A stretch of DNA of 64,000 nucleotides from an uncultured Flavihumibacter sp. (GCA_902168225.1 CABHOW010000048.1:53555-117554), one strand, 5' to 3'. Shown: positions 1 to 9,240, counted from the first letter of the stretch. Notes: generated by a model not told the origin, from the letters alone. Numbers and translations: made by a program.

Positions 1-197
1 GCAATATTGCAGATGTTAGTGGTGCGGGCGATACTGTTATTGCAGTTGCTTCTTTGGTGTTAGCTGCAAGTAATGACATGCAACTAGCTGCAGAAATAGC
101 CAATATCGCAGGTGGTTTAGTTTGTGAAGAAGTGGGTACCGTAGCAATTGATAAACACCGACTATTAAAAGAGTGTATTGAATTATTAAATGATTAG
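1..197 (+). CDS. PfkB-family kinase, C-terminal fragment (HldE/RfaE domain I-like)
   Basis: The reading frame is already open at base 3 and stops with TAG at 195-197, so only about the last 64 residues are present. They contain the PfkB signature DVSGAGDTV, whose second Asp is the catalytic base of ribokinase-type sugar kinases. This is followed by an Ala-rich helix and a GLVCEEVGTVAI stretch that resembles the end of the D-glycero-beta-D-manno-heptose-7-phosphate kinase domain. Heptose kinase (LPS core precursor supply) is therefore the best guess, but another PfkB kinase cannot be excluded because the substrate-binding N-terminus lies outside the window. The isoaspartyl peptidase follows after 15 bases. 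Confidence 0.7.
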   Translation, partial: NIADVSGAGDTVIAVASLVLAASNDMQLAAEIANIAGGLVCEEVGTVAIDKHRLLKECIELLND

Positions 198-212
198 CAT
201 CTAACATAATTT

Positions 213-1157
213 ATGGGTAATTATACCATTGCTATACATGGCGGTGCGGGTACTATACTACAATCCGAAATGACTCCAGAATTGGAGAAGGCATACACCG
301 ATGGCCTACAACAAGCGCTTGATGCAGGATATGCCGTACTTGATAAAGGAGGCAATGCTGTAGATGCTGTTACTATTGCTGTAACTACTTTGGAAAATAA
401 TATTTTATTTAATGCGGGAAGAGGAGCAGTATTTACAAAGCAAGGTTTGCATGAAATGGATGCGGCTATTATGGATGGGATTGATTTAAGGGCAGGGGCT
501 GTAGCAGGTGTTAGGAATATTAAAAATCCGATTGAATTAGCGCTGCGCGTAATGCGTAATAGTGATCATGTATTTTTAAGTGGAGAAGGGGCCAATGAGT
601 TTGCGAGTAAACAAGCATTGCAAATAGAGCCCGACGACTATTTCTTTTCCCAATTTAGGTACGATCAATGGCTCGCTGTTCGTGATTCGGATACCTATTT
701 GTTAGATCACGACAGTAAGCTGGAAACATCAGTAAAAGATAAAAAGTTTGGAACTGTGGGCGCCGTAGCTTGTGATATACATGGGAATATTGCTGCGGCC
801 ACATCTACCGGTGGTATGACGAATAAACAATACGGACGAATAGGTGATAGCCCCCTTATTGGTGCAGGTACTTATGCCAATAATCGAACCTGTGCTATCA
901 GTTGCACCGGACATGGAGAGCTGTTTATTCGCTCGGTTGCTGCGTATGATGTGAGCTGTTTGATGGAATATAAAGGATTAAATTTGGATGAAGCAATGCG
1001 GGTAGTAGTACTCCAAAAACTTGTTGCCATACAGGGAGAAGGTGGGATGATCGGTGTTGATGCTCAAGGTAATGCTTCCTTGGTGTTTAATAGCGAGGGT
1101 ATGTACAGAGGAGTAAGAAATAATGTTGGATTAAACGAAATAGCTATTTACAAATAG
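213..1157 (+). CDS. iaaA: Isoaspartyl peptidase/L-asparaginase, Ntn-hydrolase
   Basis: A 314-residue protein of the plant-type asparaginase family (Ntn hydrolases). It hydrolyses isoaspartyl dipeptides and, more weakly, L-asparagine. The N-terminal IAIHGGAGTI motif is typical. The autocleavage site is visible as KKFGTVGAVA: Thr181 would become the N-terminal nucleophile of the beta subunit, and the following STGGM and GDSPLIGAGTYA motifs form the rest of the active site. No signal peptide is seen, so it should be cytoplasmic. The length is normal. The ATG at 213 is the first start after the upstream stop, and ispD begins two bases after the TAG, so the two genes are probably cotranscribed. 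Confidence 0.92.
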   Translation: MGNYTIAIHGGAGTILQSEMTPELEKAYTDGLQQALDAGYAVLDKGGNAVDAVTIAVTTLENNILFNAGRGAVFTKQGLHEMDAAIMDGIDLRAGAVAGVRNIKNPIELALRVMRNSDHVFLSGEGANEFASKQALQIEPDDYFFSQFRYDQWLAVRDSDTYLLDHDSKLETSVKDKKFGTVGAVACDIHGNIAAATSTGGMTNKQYGRIGDSPLIGAGTYANNRTCAISCTGHGELFIRSVAAYDVSCLMEYKGLNLDEAMRVVVLQKLVAIQGEGGMIGVDAQGNASLVFNSEGMYRGVRNNVGLNEIAIYK

Positions 1158-1159
1158 GT

Positions 1160-1831
1160 ATGAAAAAATTTGCCGTAATAACCGCAGGTGGTACCGGAAC
1201 CAGAATGGGAACAACTATGCCTAAACAATTTTTGATGTTACATGGTAAGCCGGTTCTCTGGTATACGATACAAGCATTTTTATCCACCTTCGATGATATT
1301 ATTATAATTTTAGTTCTTCCCAAAGATTATATAGAAGCAGGTGAAAAATTAGTTGCCCAGTTTGATCATCCTATTGTGATAACAGAAGGCGGCAACACCC
1401 GTTTTCAATCTGTTAAAAATGGGTTGAGTTTAATCGAAGAGCAGGGTATCGTATTCGTTCACGATGGCGTCAGATGCATGGTTTCTGCAGAACTTATCAC
1501 CCGTTGTTTTTTTCAGGCGCTTGAAAAAGGGAGTGCTATTCCGGCAGTAGCAGCAATAGATAGCATCCGTATTCAGGAAACATCTGAACATAGGGTAATT
1601 GATAGAAATGCAGTGAGAATTGTTCAAACTCCGCAAACTTTTAAAACAGAAATTTTACTACCTGCTTTTGAACAAAACTATATCCCTACTTTTACTGATG
1701 AAGCCACTGTTGTAGAGGCCTCCGGCACCAGTGTATACTTGATAGAAGGGGATTATCGCAATTTAAAAATCACGCGGCCTGTTGATTTATTAATCGCTGA
1801 ATCTTTGCTACAAGAAAGTAAATTAGGCTAA
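1160..1831 (+). CDS. ispD: 2-C-methyl-D-erythritol 4-phosphate cytidylyltransferase
   Basis: A 223-residue cytidylyltransferase of the non-mevalonate isoprenoid pathway that joins CTP and MEP to give CDP-ME. The N-terminal nucleotide loop AGGTGTRMG is followed by PKQF. The downstream motifs GGNTRFQSVKNGL, VHDGVR, QTPQTF, FTDEA and EGDYRNLKITRP are all in family order. The length is standard for a single-domain IspD (no IspF fusion). It starts two bases after the asparaginase stop. Its last 9 bases overlap the convergent gene at 1823-2722, so the two transcripts must read through each other's ends. Confidence 0.95.
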   Translation: MKKFAVITAGGTGTRMGTTMPKQFLMLHGKPVLWYTIQAFLSTFDDIIIILVLPKDYIEAGEKLVAQFDHPIVITEGGNTRFQSVKNGLSLIEEQGIVFVHDGVRCMVSAELITRCFFQALEKGSAIPAVAAIDSIRIQETSEHRVIDRNAVRIVQTPQTFKTEILLPAFEQNYIPTFTDEATVVEASGTSVYLIEGDYRNLKITRPVDLLIAESLLQESKLG

Positions 1832-2722
1832 AAGGGATAAGGGAAAGGGTAAAAGATTGAACTTTAAAATTGTATACTGTTCTTCCATTGGATCAAAGCC
1901 CTTATAGAAATGCCTGATTCCAGGGATTGAAGATCCTTCAAAATCAAAGATCATAGTACTGTTCGAAAACTCTTCTATTATTTTGTGGAAGAGCCAATGA
2001 TTGGCATGTAATTTTCGTCCTTCTTTAGTTACGGAATTCAGTACATTATATATTCTATTATATTTTTGTAAGAGTAATGCAATAGCTACCAAATTTCCTT
2101 TACTGTCTTTTACAGATCTTATACAGTAGTCTGGTTGATTTTGTTCGCAGTATTTTTTTAACCTGCTATATATTCCTTTTTGAACATGGGGTGTTTTTGC
2201 ACTATTTAGTGAAATATATAAGTTCAAAGCATCATTTATAGTATTTATATGATGATACGCTAATTCATTTTTACTAGCCTTATTGATATTATGTTTAAGA
2301 TCAGTTGTATACTTGGTATATAGTGTTTCATAAGAGCTGCTCAATGGCAATACAAAATTCGTTTTCGATTCTCCCATGTTTAATGGGGAGATATTATGTA
2401 GCGCAACTGTTCCATACAATAGTTTTTTTTGGATTATTTGAATAATAGCTTTTTGATCATCCATAGATGCATTACCAATGATGCTAGTAGCTTGTACAAA
2501 GGGGGCTGTATATGCATAGGGGATACCCCATTTTTTTTTAAACGGTATAGCCGTAATGATGCTATAATCTTGATTAACTACAGCAAACCAATTGTCGGTT
2601 AGCATATCTAGATATGGAGGATGCATGTAAATAGATGCGGCAGTACTATTTTTTTTCAAGGTTTGTTCCCATTGAATAGCATCTATTTCTCCTGACTGTA
2701 GTATGATAAAATACCCGGGCAT
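1823..2722 (-). CDS. GNAT-fold acyltransferase-like protein (FemAB/BioF2-like)
   Basis: A 299-residue protein without signal peptide or membrane segments. The pattern resembles the double-GNAT proteins found in Bacteroidota polysaccharide loci: a degenerate N-terminal half, a central segment with DLKHNINKASKNE, and a C-terminal half with VAIALLLQKYNRIYNVLNSV followed by FDFEGSSIPGIRHFYKGF. I infer an N-acyl or aminoacyl transfer onto a sugar or lipid carrier; the substrate is unknown. It is the last gene of a minus-strand set, and its ATG overlaps the stop of the sugar transferase (TAATG). The last residues (FNLLPFPLSLLA) are encoded by a purine-rich AAGGG-type repeat just beyond the ispD stop, so the tail may be recently acquired. 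Confidence 0.6.
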   Translation of the reverse strand: MPGYFIILQSGEIDAIQWEQTLKKNSTAASIYMHPPYLDMLTDNWFAVVNQDYSIITAIPFKKKWGIPYAYTAPFVQATSIIGNASMDDQKAIIQIIQKKLLYGTVALHNISPLNMGESKTNFVLPLSSSYETLYTKYTTDLKHNINKASKNELAYHHINTINDALNLYISLNSAKTPHVQKGIYSRLKKYCEQNQPDYCIRSVKDSKGNLVAIALLLQKYNRIYNVLNSVTKEGRKLHANHWLFHKIIEEFSNSTMIFDFEGSSIPGIRHFYKGFDPMEEQYTILKFNLLPFPLSLLA

Positions 2723-3417
2723 TACTTGCCTTTTCCCCAGAGTATGAGTAATAAGGTTTTACAAATAATCTGAAAATCTTTGCGTAAGGAAGGGTTTTCA
2801 ATATATTTTAAATCATATTCCATGCGAGCTGTCATTTCCGATAGGGTAGCAGCATAACCAAACTCAATCATACCTAAAGAGGTTAAGCCGGGTTTTCTAT
2901 TTAGCAGGTAAGCATAGGAGGGGTTAATATCTATTAACTGATCTATATATATTTTTCTTTCAGGCCGGGGGCCAACAAAACTCATATCTCCAATTAATAT
3001 ATTCCATAGTTGGGGTAGTTCATCTAATTTCCATTTTCTCATAAATCTTCCCCACGATGTTATTCTTTCATCGTTTAAGGAGGATAGTGCCGGGCCGTTT
3101 TTTTCAGCGTTGGCTATCATACTTCTAAACTTGTATATGGTAAAGGGGCGCCCTTTCAGCCCAATTCGTTCTTGCGAATAAATAATCCCTCCTTTTGAAT
3201 GTAATAGTGTTCTGAGCGCAATAAATAGAAGTAGGGGGCTTAGAAAAACAAATAAGCTCATAGCTCCTATAATATCGATGGCTCTTTTACAGAAGTGCTC
3301 CCATGGGGAAAAAGACTTTGTATAAAGTTTTACCAGCTTTGCTTTTGCCGTTACTTTCTCGCCGTTTGTGATTTTCAGAACGGGTTGATTATGTTGTATG
3401 GTAGGCTGGATTTGCAT
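2722..3417 (-). CDS. Undecaprenyl-phosphate sugar-1-phosphate transferase (WcaJ/PglC-type)
   Basis: A 231-residue bacterial sugar transferase that would move a sugar-1-phosphate from a nucleotide sugar to undecaprenyl phosphate, the first step of a surface glycan. It has one N-terminal membrane or re-entrant hairpin (KRAIDIIGAMSLFVFLSPLL), then the family motifs YSQERIGLKGRPFTIYKFRSM, RITSWGRFMRKWKLDELPQL and GDMSFVGPRPE. The catalytic Asp-Glu pair of this superfamily corresponds to DE in KLDELPQ. It lies between a Gfo/Idh/MocA oxidoreductase (TAATG overlap) and the GNAT-like gene. It is the second priming transferase in the window besides 9241-10434, so this may be a separate small glycan module. 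Confidence 0.85.
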   Translation of the reverse strand: MQIQPTIQHNQPVLKITNGEKVTAKAKLVKLYTKSFSPWEHFCKRAIDIIGAMSLFVFLSPLLLFIALRTLLHSKGGIIYSQERIGLKGRPFTIYKFRSMIANAEKNGPALSSLNDERITSWGRFMRKWKLDELPQLWNILIGDMSFVGPRPERKIYIDQLIDINPSYAYLLNRKPGLTSLGMIEFGYAATLSEMTARMEYDLKYIENPSLRKDFQIICKTLLLILWGKGK

Positions 3418-4391
3418 TATACAAGAATACTCGTACTGTTTATTTTTTCTAAAATTTGGTGGGCTACCTCCATAGCTAGAAATCCGTCTATTTCACTTAC
3501 GATGGTAGGGGTATTATTAGTAATTGCATCAACAAAAGCCTGAAGCTCTAGTTTTATAGCATTTAACGGTTCAATTGATGGCGTTGCAATAGCTATTGTT
3601 TTCTTACCATTTTGCGTATCAATATCAAAGGAAAATACACCGGCATCATTTGGTTGTTTTAATTTGATGATCTCTGTTTTCTTCTCTAAGAAATCAATTC
3701 CGATATACGCATCTTTTTGAAACAATCGCATTTTGCGCATTTTTTTCATGCTTATTCTGCTACTGGTAAGATTGGCTACACAACCGTTATTAAATTCAAT
3801 TCTTACGTTTGCAATATCGGGGGTTTCAGTCATAACATTCACCCCACTCGCTGCAATACTTTTTACATCGCTTTTTACAAGGCTCAAAATAATATCTATA
3901 TCATGGATCATCAGATCTAGGATCACACTTACTTCTGTACCACGCGGATTGAATTGTGCTAACCTATGCACTTCAATAAACATAGGGTTAAGCGGTATAT
4001 CTTTTATAGCCAGAAATGCAGGATTAAATCTTTCTACATGTCCTACTTGTAATTTTACATTCGCTTCTCTAACCATATCTACCAGATCTCGCCCTTCTTT
4101 AATGGTATTAGTAATGGGTTTTTCTACAAATACATGTTTACCTTTTCTAATGGCTTTCATGCATATATCAAAATGGTGATTGGTAGGTGTAATCACATCA
4201 ATGGCATCACAGGCATCAATTAATCTATCTTCATCCATGAACCTTTTAAGCCCATATTGTTGAATAACTGCATTTGCATTATCATTACTGGGATCGAAAA
4301 ACCCAATAAGTTTTACACCGTTTATTTCTTTCCAATTATTGAGGTGGAACTTTCCCAAATGACCTACACCGAAGACCCCTACTTTCAACAT
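3417..4391 (-). CDS. Gfo/Idh/MocA-family NAD(P)-dependent oxidoreductase
   Basis: A 324-residue sugar dehydrogenase-like protein. The Rossmann start VGVFGVGHLGKFH binds the dinucleotide. FVEKPITNT carries the conserved EKP lysine motif, and LDLMIHDIDIILSL carries the His-Asp pair typical of this family. Substrates of the family include nucleotide sugars (for example UDP-GlcNAc C3 oxidation) and inositols. The coupling to a sugar transferase (its stop and the next ATG share one base) suggests nucleotide-sugar modification. It is first in the minus-strand set, and a 54-base gap separates it from the acyl-CoA dehydrogenase upstream. The exact substrate cannot be told from the sequence. Confidence 0.85.
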   Translation of the reverse strand: MLKVGVFGVGHLGKFHLNNWKEINGVKLIGFFDPSNDNANAVIQQYGLKRFMDEDRLIDACDAIDVITPTNHHFDICMKAIRKGKHVFVEKPITNTIKEGRDLVDMVREANVKLQVGHVERFNPAFLAIKDIPLNPMFIEVHRLAQFNPRGTEVSVILDLMIHDIDIILSLVKSDVKSIAASGVNVMTETPDIANVRIEFNNGCVANLTSSRISMKKMRKMRLFQKDAYIGIDFLEKKTEIIKLKQPNDAGVFSFDIDTQNGKKTIAIATPSIEPLNAIKLELQAFVDAITNNTPTIVSEIDGFLAMEVAHQILEKINSTSILV

Positions 4392-4445
4392 ATACTTTTT
4401 ATTGATAGTCTGTAAAGATAGCTAAAACAATGTCTTTGCTGCTTA

Positions 4446-6245
4446 TTAAGTAAAAAGTTCGTAGTCTTTTACACTGCTTAATCCACTCATTGTTAATAAT
4501 GTTTTTGCACAAGCTGCAGCATGAGGCATTTCGTAAGCGAAATAAAATTCCATCGTATGTATCTTGCCTTCATAGAATGATCTTTTTTCTTGTTGGCCGT
4601 GCGCTAATTGATTGGCTGCTACAACACCCATTTTTAGCCATTGCCAGCCAATAATTGTATAGCTTACCATTTCTAAAAAAACGGTAGCATCGGCAAGAAA
4701 TAAATCAATTTTTCCTTCGGCAGCAACTGGTAATAGCTTGGCTAATACTTTTTGTATTTGTACTAAGCTATCTGCAAGTTGATGGGCACAGTTACTAGTT
4801 GCCGGAATGGAAATTGCTTCTTGAATAGTTGATTGAATAACGGATGATAAAATTTGTAGCGCTTTCCCATTTTCCATGGTAACTTTTCTACCTAAGAGAT
4901 CGAGCGATTGGATACCTGTAGTGCCTTCATACAGCGACATGATTTTTAAATCCCTATAATGTTGCTGTACGGGAAAATCTGTTGTAAAACCGTAGCCTCC
5001 CAAAGTTTGTATCGCCAACGCTGCTGATCTTGATCCCTGCTCGGCTGAATAAGTTTTTACGATCGGAGTAAGGAGTTCGAGCAAAAGCCAATTATTATGT
5101 TTTTCTTCACCTTCCCCGGCATGCACTAAATCATACAATCTATTACATTCCATCCCTAATGATAAGGATCCCTCGGCTATGGCTTTTTGCGTAAATAACA
5201 TCCGTTGTACATCGGGGTGATTGATGATGAGGGTAGGAGGCTGTAAAGGATTTTTTTCAGTGATGAGTCTTCCTTGAGGCCTTTCTTTACAATACTGCAG
5301 GGAGGCCTGATAAGCAGCCATAGTAACAGATGCAGCAGATAAACCAACACTTATTCTGGCTCCATTCATCATTTGAAACATATAGCTCAAACCTTTATGA
5401 GGTTCGCCTACCAAGTAGCCAAAGCAATTATTATTGTCTCCAAAAACCAAGTGGGTGGTAGCATATCCTTTTTGCCCCATTTTTTGAAAATCACCTGCAC
5501 AATACACATCGTTATATTCCAATGATTCCGACGCTATAATTCGAAACTTTGGAATGATGAATAAGGAGATACCTTTCGTTCCTGCCGGTGCTCCTTCAAT
5601 TCTTGCCAGTGTAAGGTGTATAAAATTTTCACACGCTTCATGTTGCCCGCCCGATATGAATATTTTTTGTCCTTTTATTGCGTATTGATCCCCTTCAATA
5701 TGTTTTGCGGTAGTTGTAATATCGCTTAATGAGCTACCGGCTTGCGGCTCGGTAAGTGCCATTGTTCCTTGCCATTTTCCTGCAAAAATCGGAGGTACAT
5801 ATTTTTTTATCTGTGCTGCCGAACCAAAGCTAGTAATCAAACCCGCTGCACCGGATGATAAGCCAATATACCCTTCCACGCCATTATTCGCAGCCTGAAA
5901 AATATGATGCGCGGTGCCATTAATCATTTCAGGTAGCTGCATACCGCCATGTTCGAAATCGGCTGTACTGCCTATCCAGCCTTGTTCTGCGGCAATCGCA
6001 ATAATTCTTTTTAAGCAAGGATGTGTGAGCACATTTCCTTTACCATCATATTGAACCGGTTTTTCATCCATTTCTTTATAATAGGGTGCCATCTCCTGAT
6101 CGGCAAATTTTTTTGCTGATTCGATAAGCATCCATGCCTGTTCTTCATCTAGATGTGCAAAGCGAGGATAACTGAATAACTCTTTAACAGGGTGTACTTC
6201 AAAAAGTAAGAAGCGTAGAAAGTTGAGATTCGTATAGTTAGGCAT
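4446..6245 (-). CDS. Acyl-CoA dehydrogenase with C-terminal extension
   Basis: A 599-residue FAD-dependent acyl-CoA dehydrogenase, longer than the roughly 380-residue short forms because of an N-terminal extension and a C-terminal helical domain, as in the DmdC-like branch. Visible motifs are MALTEPQAGSS (FAD/substrate loop), FISGG, and SLYEGTTGIQSLDLLGRKV, whose Glu is the likely catalytic base. It would introduce a 2,3-double bond in acyl-CoA and pass electrons to ETF. It follows the reductase/hydratase fusion on the same strand after 56 bases that hold three 14-base repeats. The pair points to fatty- or branched-acyl metabolism; chain preference is unknown. Confidence 0.88.
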   Translation of the reverse strand: MPNYTNLNFLRFLLFEVHPVKELFSYPRFAHLDEEQAWMLIESAKKFADQEMAPYYKEMDEKPVQYDGKGNVLTHPCLKRIIAIAAEQGWIGSTADFEHGGMQLPEMINGTAHHIFQAANNGVEGYIGLSSGAAGLITSFGSAAQIKKYVPPIFAGKWQGTMALTEPQAGSSLSDITTTAKHIEGDQYAIKGQKIFISGGQHEACENFIHLTLARIEGAPAGTKGISLFIIPKFRIIASESLEYNDVYCAGDFQKMGQKGYATTHLVFGDNNNCFGYLVGEPHKGLSYMFQMMNGARISVGLSAASVTMAAYQASLQYCKERPQGRLITEKNPLQPPTLIINHPDVQRMLFTQKAIAEGSLSLGMECNRLYDLVHAGEGEEKHNNWLLLELLTPIVKTYSAEQGSRSAALAIQTLGGYGFTTDFPVQQHYRDLKIMSLYEGTTGIQSLDLLGRKVTMENGKALQILSSVIQSTIQEAISIPATSNCAHQLADSLVQIQKVLAKLLPVAAEGKIDLFLADATVFLEMVSYTIIGWQWLKMGVVAANQLAHGQQEKRSFYEGKIHTMEFYFAYEMPHAAACAKTLLTMSGLSSVKDYELFT

Positions 6246-6260
6246 GGCAGCGGTTAAGGG

Positions 6261-6302
6261 TAAGAATTATGAATTAAGAATTATGAATTAAGAATTATGA
6301 GT
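6261..6302. repeat. Three tandem copies of a 14-base unit
   Basis: The unit TAAGAATTATGAAT occurs three times head to tail (6261-6274, 6275-6288, 6289-6302, the last with one change). It fills most of the gap between two minus-strand genes and begins right after the stop codon of the upstream-transcribed fusion gene. Related sequence is found at 52781-52860. The function is not known. Confidence 0.85.
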
Positions 6303-7810
6303 TAGGTGATGAGGGAAATAATTTCTGCGATGAGTACGGGTTTTTCACTACCCTCTTTCATTATTGTACTGTTGATAAAAAGTTTAATATGGCCATTAGA
6401 TAGCTCTTCCATTCCTGAGAGGGTAGCTACCAGTCGTATTTTACTATTCACCGGTACTGGAGCTATGAAACGGACCTTATTCAGTCCATAATTAAAGAAA
6501 GCAGGTATATTTTCAATTTGAATAAGTTGATAAAAAAACTGTGATACCAGCGATAAGGATAAAAAGCCATGGGCTATCGTTTTTCCTTCAGGTAGCAGCA
6601 ATTTCGCTTTTTCTACATCGGTGTGAACCCATTGAAAATCGAGTGTTGTATTGGCAAAAGCATCGATCATTTCTTGGGTAATAGTTAGCCAGTCAGATGG
6701 GCCAATTATTTTGCCAATATGTTCTTTAATTTCTTTTTTCCCTGTAATAACTAATTTATTTATCGCAGCCTGCTCTGCTACTTTTGATTTTGTAGGAATA
6801 GATGAACGCGTAGATAGGGGCTCTTGCTTTTCTTTCTTTATTTCTACAACTGCTTTCCCCAAAACTTTTCTTAGCATAAGATCCCCAATAGCAGTTGCTG
6901 CCTCTTCCAGTGAATAGATCTTATAAATGGGCTGATAGATTTTTCCTTCTTGTAACCATTTTACAATATCCATTGAGTTCTGCATGCTGGCAGAGGGCTC
7001 GCGTTCTGCGAAACTTCCCCAGAAAACACCTACTATGGAAGCTCCTTTCAATAAAGGTAAATTAAAGGGTAGTTGTGGTATTTCACCAGTGGCAAAACCT
7101 ACCACCAAATACCTGCCATTCCAGGCTATACTTCTAAAAGCAGGTTCTGCTAATTTGCCACCTACTGCATCGTATACAATATCAACACCCTTATCATCGG
7201 TTATTGATTTTAAACGAGCGCGTAAGTCTTCTTCATTGTAATTGATACAAAAGTCGGCACCTATTTCTTTGCAAAATACCAGTTTATCGGCAGTAGAAGC
7301 AGCAGCAATAACAGTAGCCCCCATTTGTTTTGCCAACATAATAGCGGCAGACCCAACGCCACCTGCTGCACCTAATATCAAAACGGTTTCTCCTCTTTTT
7401 AATGAAGCTCGATCTTTTAAAGCATGGTAGGAAGTACCGAAAGTATATAAAGTGGAAGCTGCCGTAATAAAATCCATGGCAGGAGGAATAGGGAAAACAC
7501 GCGAAGCATCTACATTGATTTCTTCTGCAAAACCACCCCAAATACTTAATGCTAAAACCCTTGTTCCTACCGACAAATGCTTTACAGCATTACCTACGGC
7601 TACAATGATTCCGGCAACTTCGCCTCCGGGAGAAAAAGGTAGTGGGGGTTTAAATTGATATTTATTTTGAATAATAAGTGCATCGGGGAAATTTACACCA
7701 CAAGCATATATGGCTATACGAACCTCTTTATCTTGTAAAGGCAATAAATCAATTTCTGTAATAGCTAAATTTTCCGGTAAACCATATGCTGTGCAAAGCA
7801 ACGCTTTCAT
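6302..7810 (-). CDS. Zinc-less quinone oxidoreductase fused to a MaoC-like hydratase
   Basis: A 502-residue two-domain protein. Residues 1 to about 325 are an NADPH:quinone oxidoreductase-type medium-chain reductase with CGVNFPDALI, the GGEVAG turn and the nucleotide motif LGAAGGVGSAAIMLAKQ; I see no zinc-ligand Cys set. A charged linker (about 326-360) leads to a NodN-like MaoC/hot-dog domain whose LDFQWVHTD keeps the Asp-x4-His spacing of (R)-specific enoyl-CoA hydratases, followed by TIAHGFLSLSL. The two halves could act on the same acyl-CoA (enoyl reduction and hydration). The neighbouring acyl-CoA dehydrogenase supports acyl-CoA work. The fusion is read in one frame with no sign of error. 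Confidence 0.85.
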   Translation of the reverse strand: MKALLCTAYGLPENLAITEIDLLPLQDKEVRIAIYACGVNFPDALIIQNKYQFKPPLPFSPGGEVAGIIVAVGNAVKHLSVGTRVLALSIWGGFAEEINVDASRVFPIPPAMDFITAASTLYTFGTSYHALKDRASLKRGETVLILGAAGGVGSAAIMLAKQMGATVIAAASTADKLVFCKEIGADFCINYNEEDLRARLKSITDDKGVDIVYDAVGGKLAEPAFRSIAWNGRYLVVGFATGEIPQLPFNLPLLKGASIVGVFWGSFAEREPSASMQNSMDIVKWLQEGKIYQPIYKIYSLEEAATAIGDLMLRKVLGKAVVEIKKEKQEPLSTRSSIPTKSKVAEQAAINKLVITGKKEIKEHIGKIIGPSDWLTITQEMIDAFANTTLDFQWVHTDVEKAKLLLPEGKTIAHGFLSLSLVSQFFYQLIQIENIPAFFNYGLNKVRFIAPVPVNSKIRLVATLSGMEELSNGHIKLFINSTIMKEGSEKPVLIAEIISLIT

Positions 7811-7864
7811 AATAATGCTTATATATGAAAGATACGTTTACTAATGATAATTTCAATAAGAAGG

Positions 7865-8698
7865 TTATAATCCTACCAATCTTTTGATTCTTTTGATCGT
7901 TCCCTTCCACAAACCACCATCAATTTGTATACGTCGGTCGGTAGTCCATACAAGAGCGCTAATGGCTTTTACATAAAACAACTTGCCATATCCTTTTTCT
8001 CTTAGTTTTAATGCAAGCCATCCATCCTCATTCGTTCCTGCCGGATGGTTGAAGCCATCCACACTTAGCCCTTCTTCTCTTCTAAAACCGGAATTAAATC
8101 CATAGGCATTCATGGCTTCATCCCGGAATGTTTTATTAATCCACCGCGATAGATCTGCGAAGTATTCATAGATGAAATAACTAAAACGAGATGTTCCGGC
8201 TATAGGTATAAAGGAGAAACGACCATATACTGCTGCAATATTTTCTCTCTCTGCTAATGGTTTTATCATTTGCTCGATCCAGTCCTTAGGGTAAATAGTA
8301 TCTGCATCGGCATTCAATATATATTTTCCGTTAGCAACTGCAAGTCCGGCATTGCGGGCAACCGTAATACCTTGTTCAAGTTCCGTAATACAAGGAATAC
8401 CGGTGGCTTTAACAAGGGCTTCTGTTTGGTCTTTCGAGTTGTTATTTACGACCACAATTTCGACAGCCCATTTGGTTTCATTATTAGCAATAGAAAGTAG
8501 TGTTTGTAAAATATTTTCCTCTTCATTATAGGCAGGCATTACTATAGAAACATCCGGAGGACCGGATTTGCGAAGCGCTTGGTAAGCTGTTGCTATCAAT
8601 GGTTGTGCGGCTAGAACCGAAGGCTTACTCTGATACAATTGTTGAATATAAACAGGGATATGTATGGGTCTCATAAATGTAAAAGTGAATTGGCTCAT
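7865..8698 (-). CDS. Glycosyltransferase family 2
   Basis: A 277-residue GT-A fold transferase. The nucleotide-sugar site is seen in VSIVMPAYNEEENI and VVVNNNSKDQT, and the metal-binding DxD-type motif is LNADADTIYP. A YGFNSGFRREE segment and an ED pair near GTNEDGWLAL fit the acceptor side of GT2 enzymes. There is no clear transmembrane anchor, so it is probably a peripheral inner-membrane enzyme. It is transcribed away from the receiver gene at 8834 and lies at the edge of the glycan locus; its sugar is not predictable. A second Met nine residues in is a possible alternative start. Confidence 0.85.
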   Translation of the reverse strand: MSQFTFTFMRPIHIPVYIQQLYQSKPSVLAAQPLIATAYQALRKSGPPDVSIVMPAYNEEENILQTLLSIANNETKWAVEIVVVNNNSKDQTEALVKATGIPCITELEQGITVARNAGLAVANGKYILNADADTIYPKDWIEQMIKPLAERENIAAVYGRFSFIPIAGTSRFSYFIYEYFADLSRWINKTFRDEAMNAYGFNSGFRREEGLSVDGFNHPAGTNEDGWLALKLREKGYGKLFYVKAISALVWTTDRRIQIDGGLWKGTIKRIKRLVGL

Positions 8699-8833
8699 AA
8701 AGCTAAGACTAAGATATACTAAAAACCTGTAGTATCTAACCTACATGAATTAAAGGATAAATTTATAAGGGCATATAGCAATGTATGCAAGGGATTATAT
8801 ATATTTATCTTCTCAAATCAATTCATATTTACG

Positions 8834-9229
8834 ATGGGGTTTACAAATTCTGATACTTTGAAGATTGTGGTGGTTGAAGATGAGGTGACGATGCAGTTAA
8901 TTCTTAAGAAATACCTTGGTAATCAGTACGAGGTAGAAATATTTAAGGATGGTGTAGACGCTATGGCTTTTTTACAGCAAGGTAATGTTCCGGATTTAAT
9001 TATTTCCGACTTGAACACCCCTGTAATGGGTGGATTAGACCTTACACTGCAACTAAAAGCTAGCGATTTTTTTAATACCATCCCCATTGTTATACTATCC
9101 GGAGAAGAAAGCTCAGAGATGATTATTAAATGCTTGGAGGCAGGTGCCGACGATTATTTAGTGAAGCCATTTAATCCTAAAGAATTAGAGGCGCGTTTGC
9201 GGGTGGTACTTAGACGAATCAGAAAATAA
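8834..9229 (+). CDS. Stand-alone receiver-domain response regulator
   Basis: A 131-residue single receiver domain with no output domain. The acidic pocket is VVVEDE, the phosphoacceptor is Asp59 in LIISDLNTPVMGG, the switch Ser is in VILSGEES and the conserved Lys is in YLVKPF. It therefore should be phosphorylated normally. The next gene starts 12 bases after its stop and encodes a degenerate receiver fused to a sugar transferase, so the two are almost surely cotranscribed. I infer that phosphorylation of this protein may control glycan initiation through that partner. No histidine kinase is visible in the window. Confidence 0.88.
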   Translation: MGFTNSDTLKIVVVEDEVTMQLILKKYLGNQYEVEIFKDGVDAMAFLQQGNVPDLIISDLNTPVMGGLDLTLQLKASDFFNTIPIVILSGEESSEMIIKCLEAGADDYLVKPFNPKELEARLRVVLRRIRK

Positions 9230-9240
9230 TTTGGAAAAGT

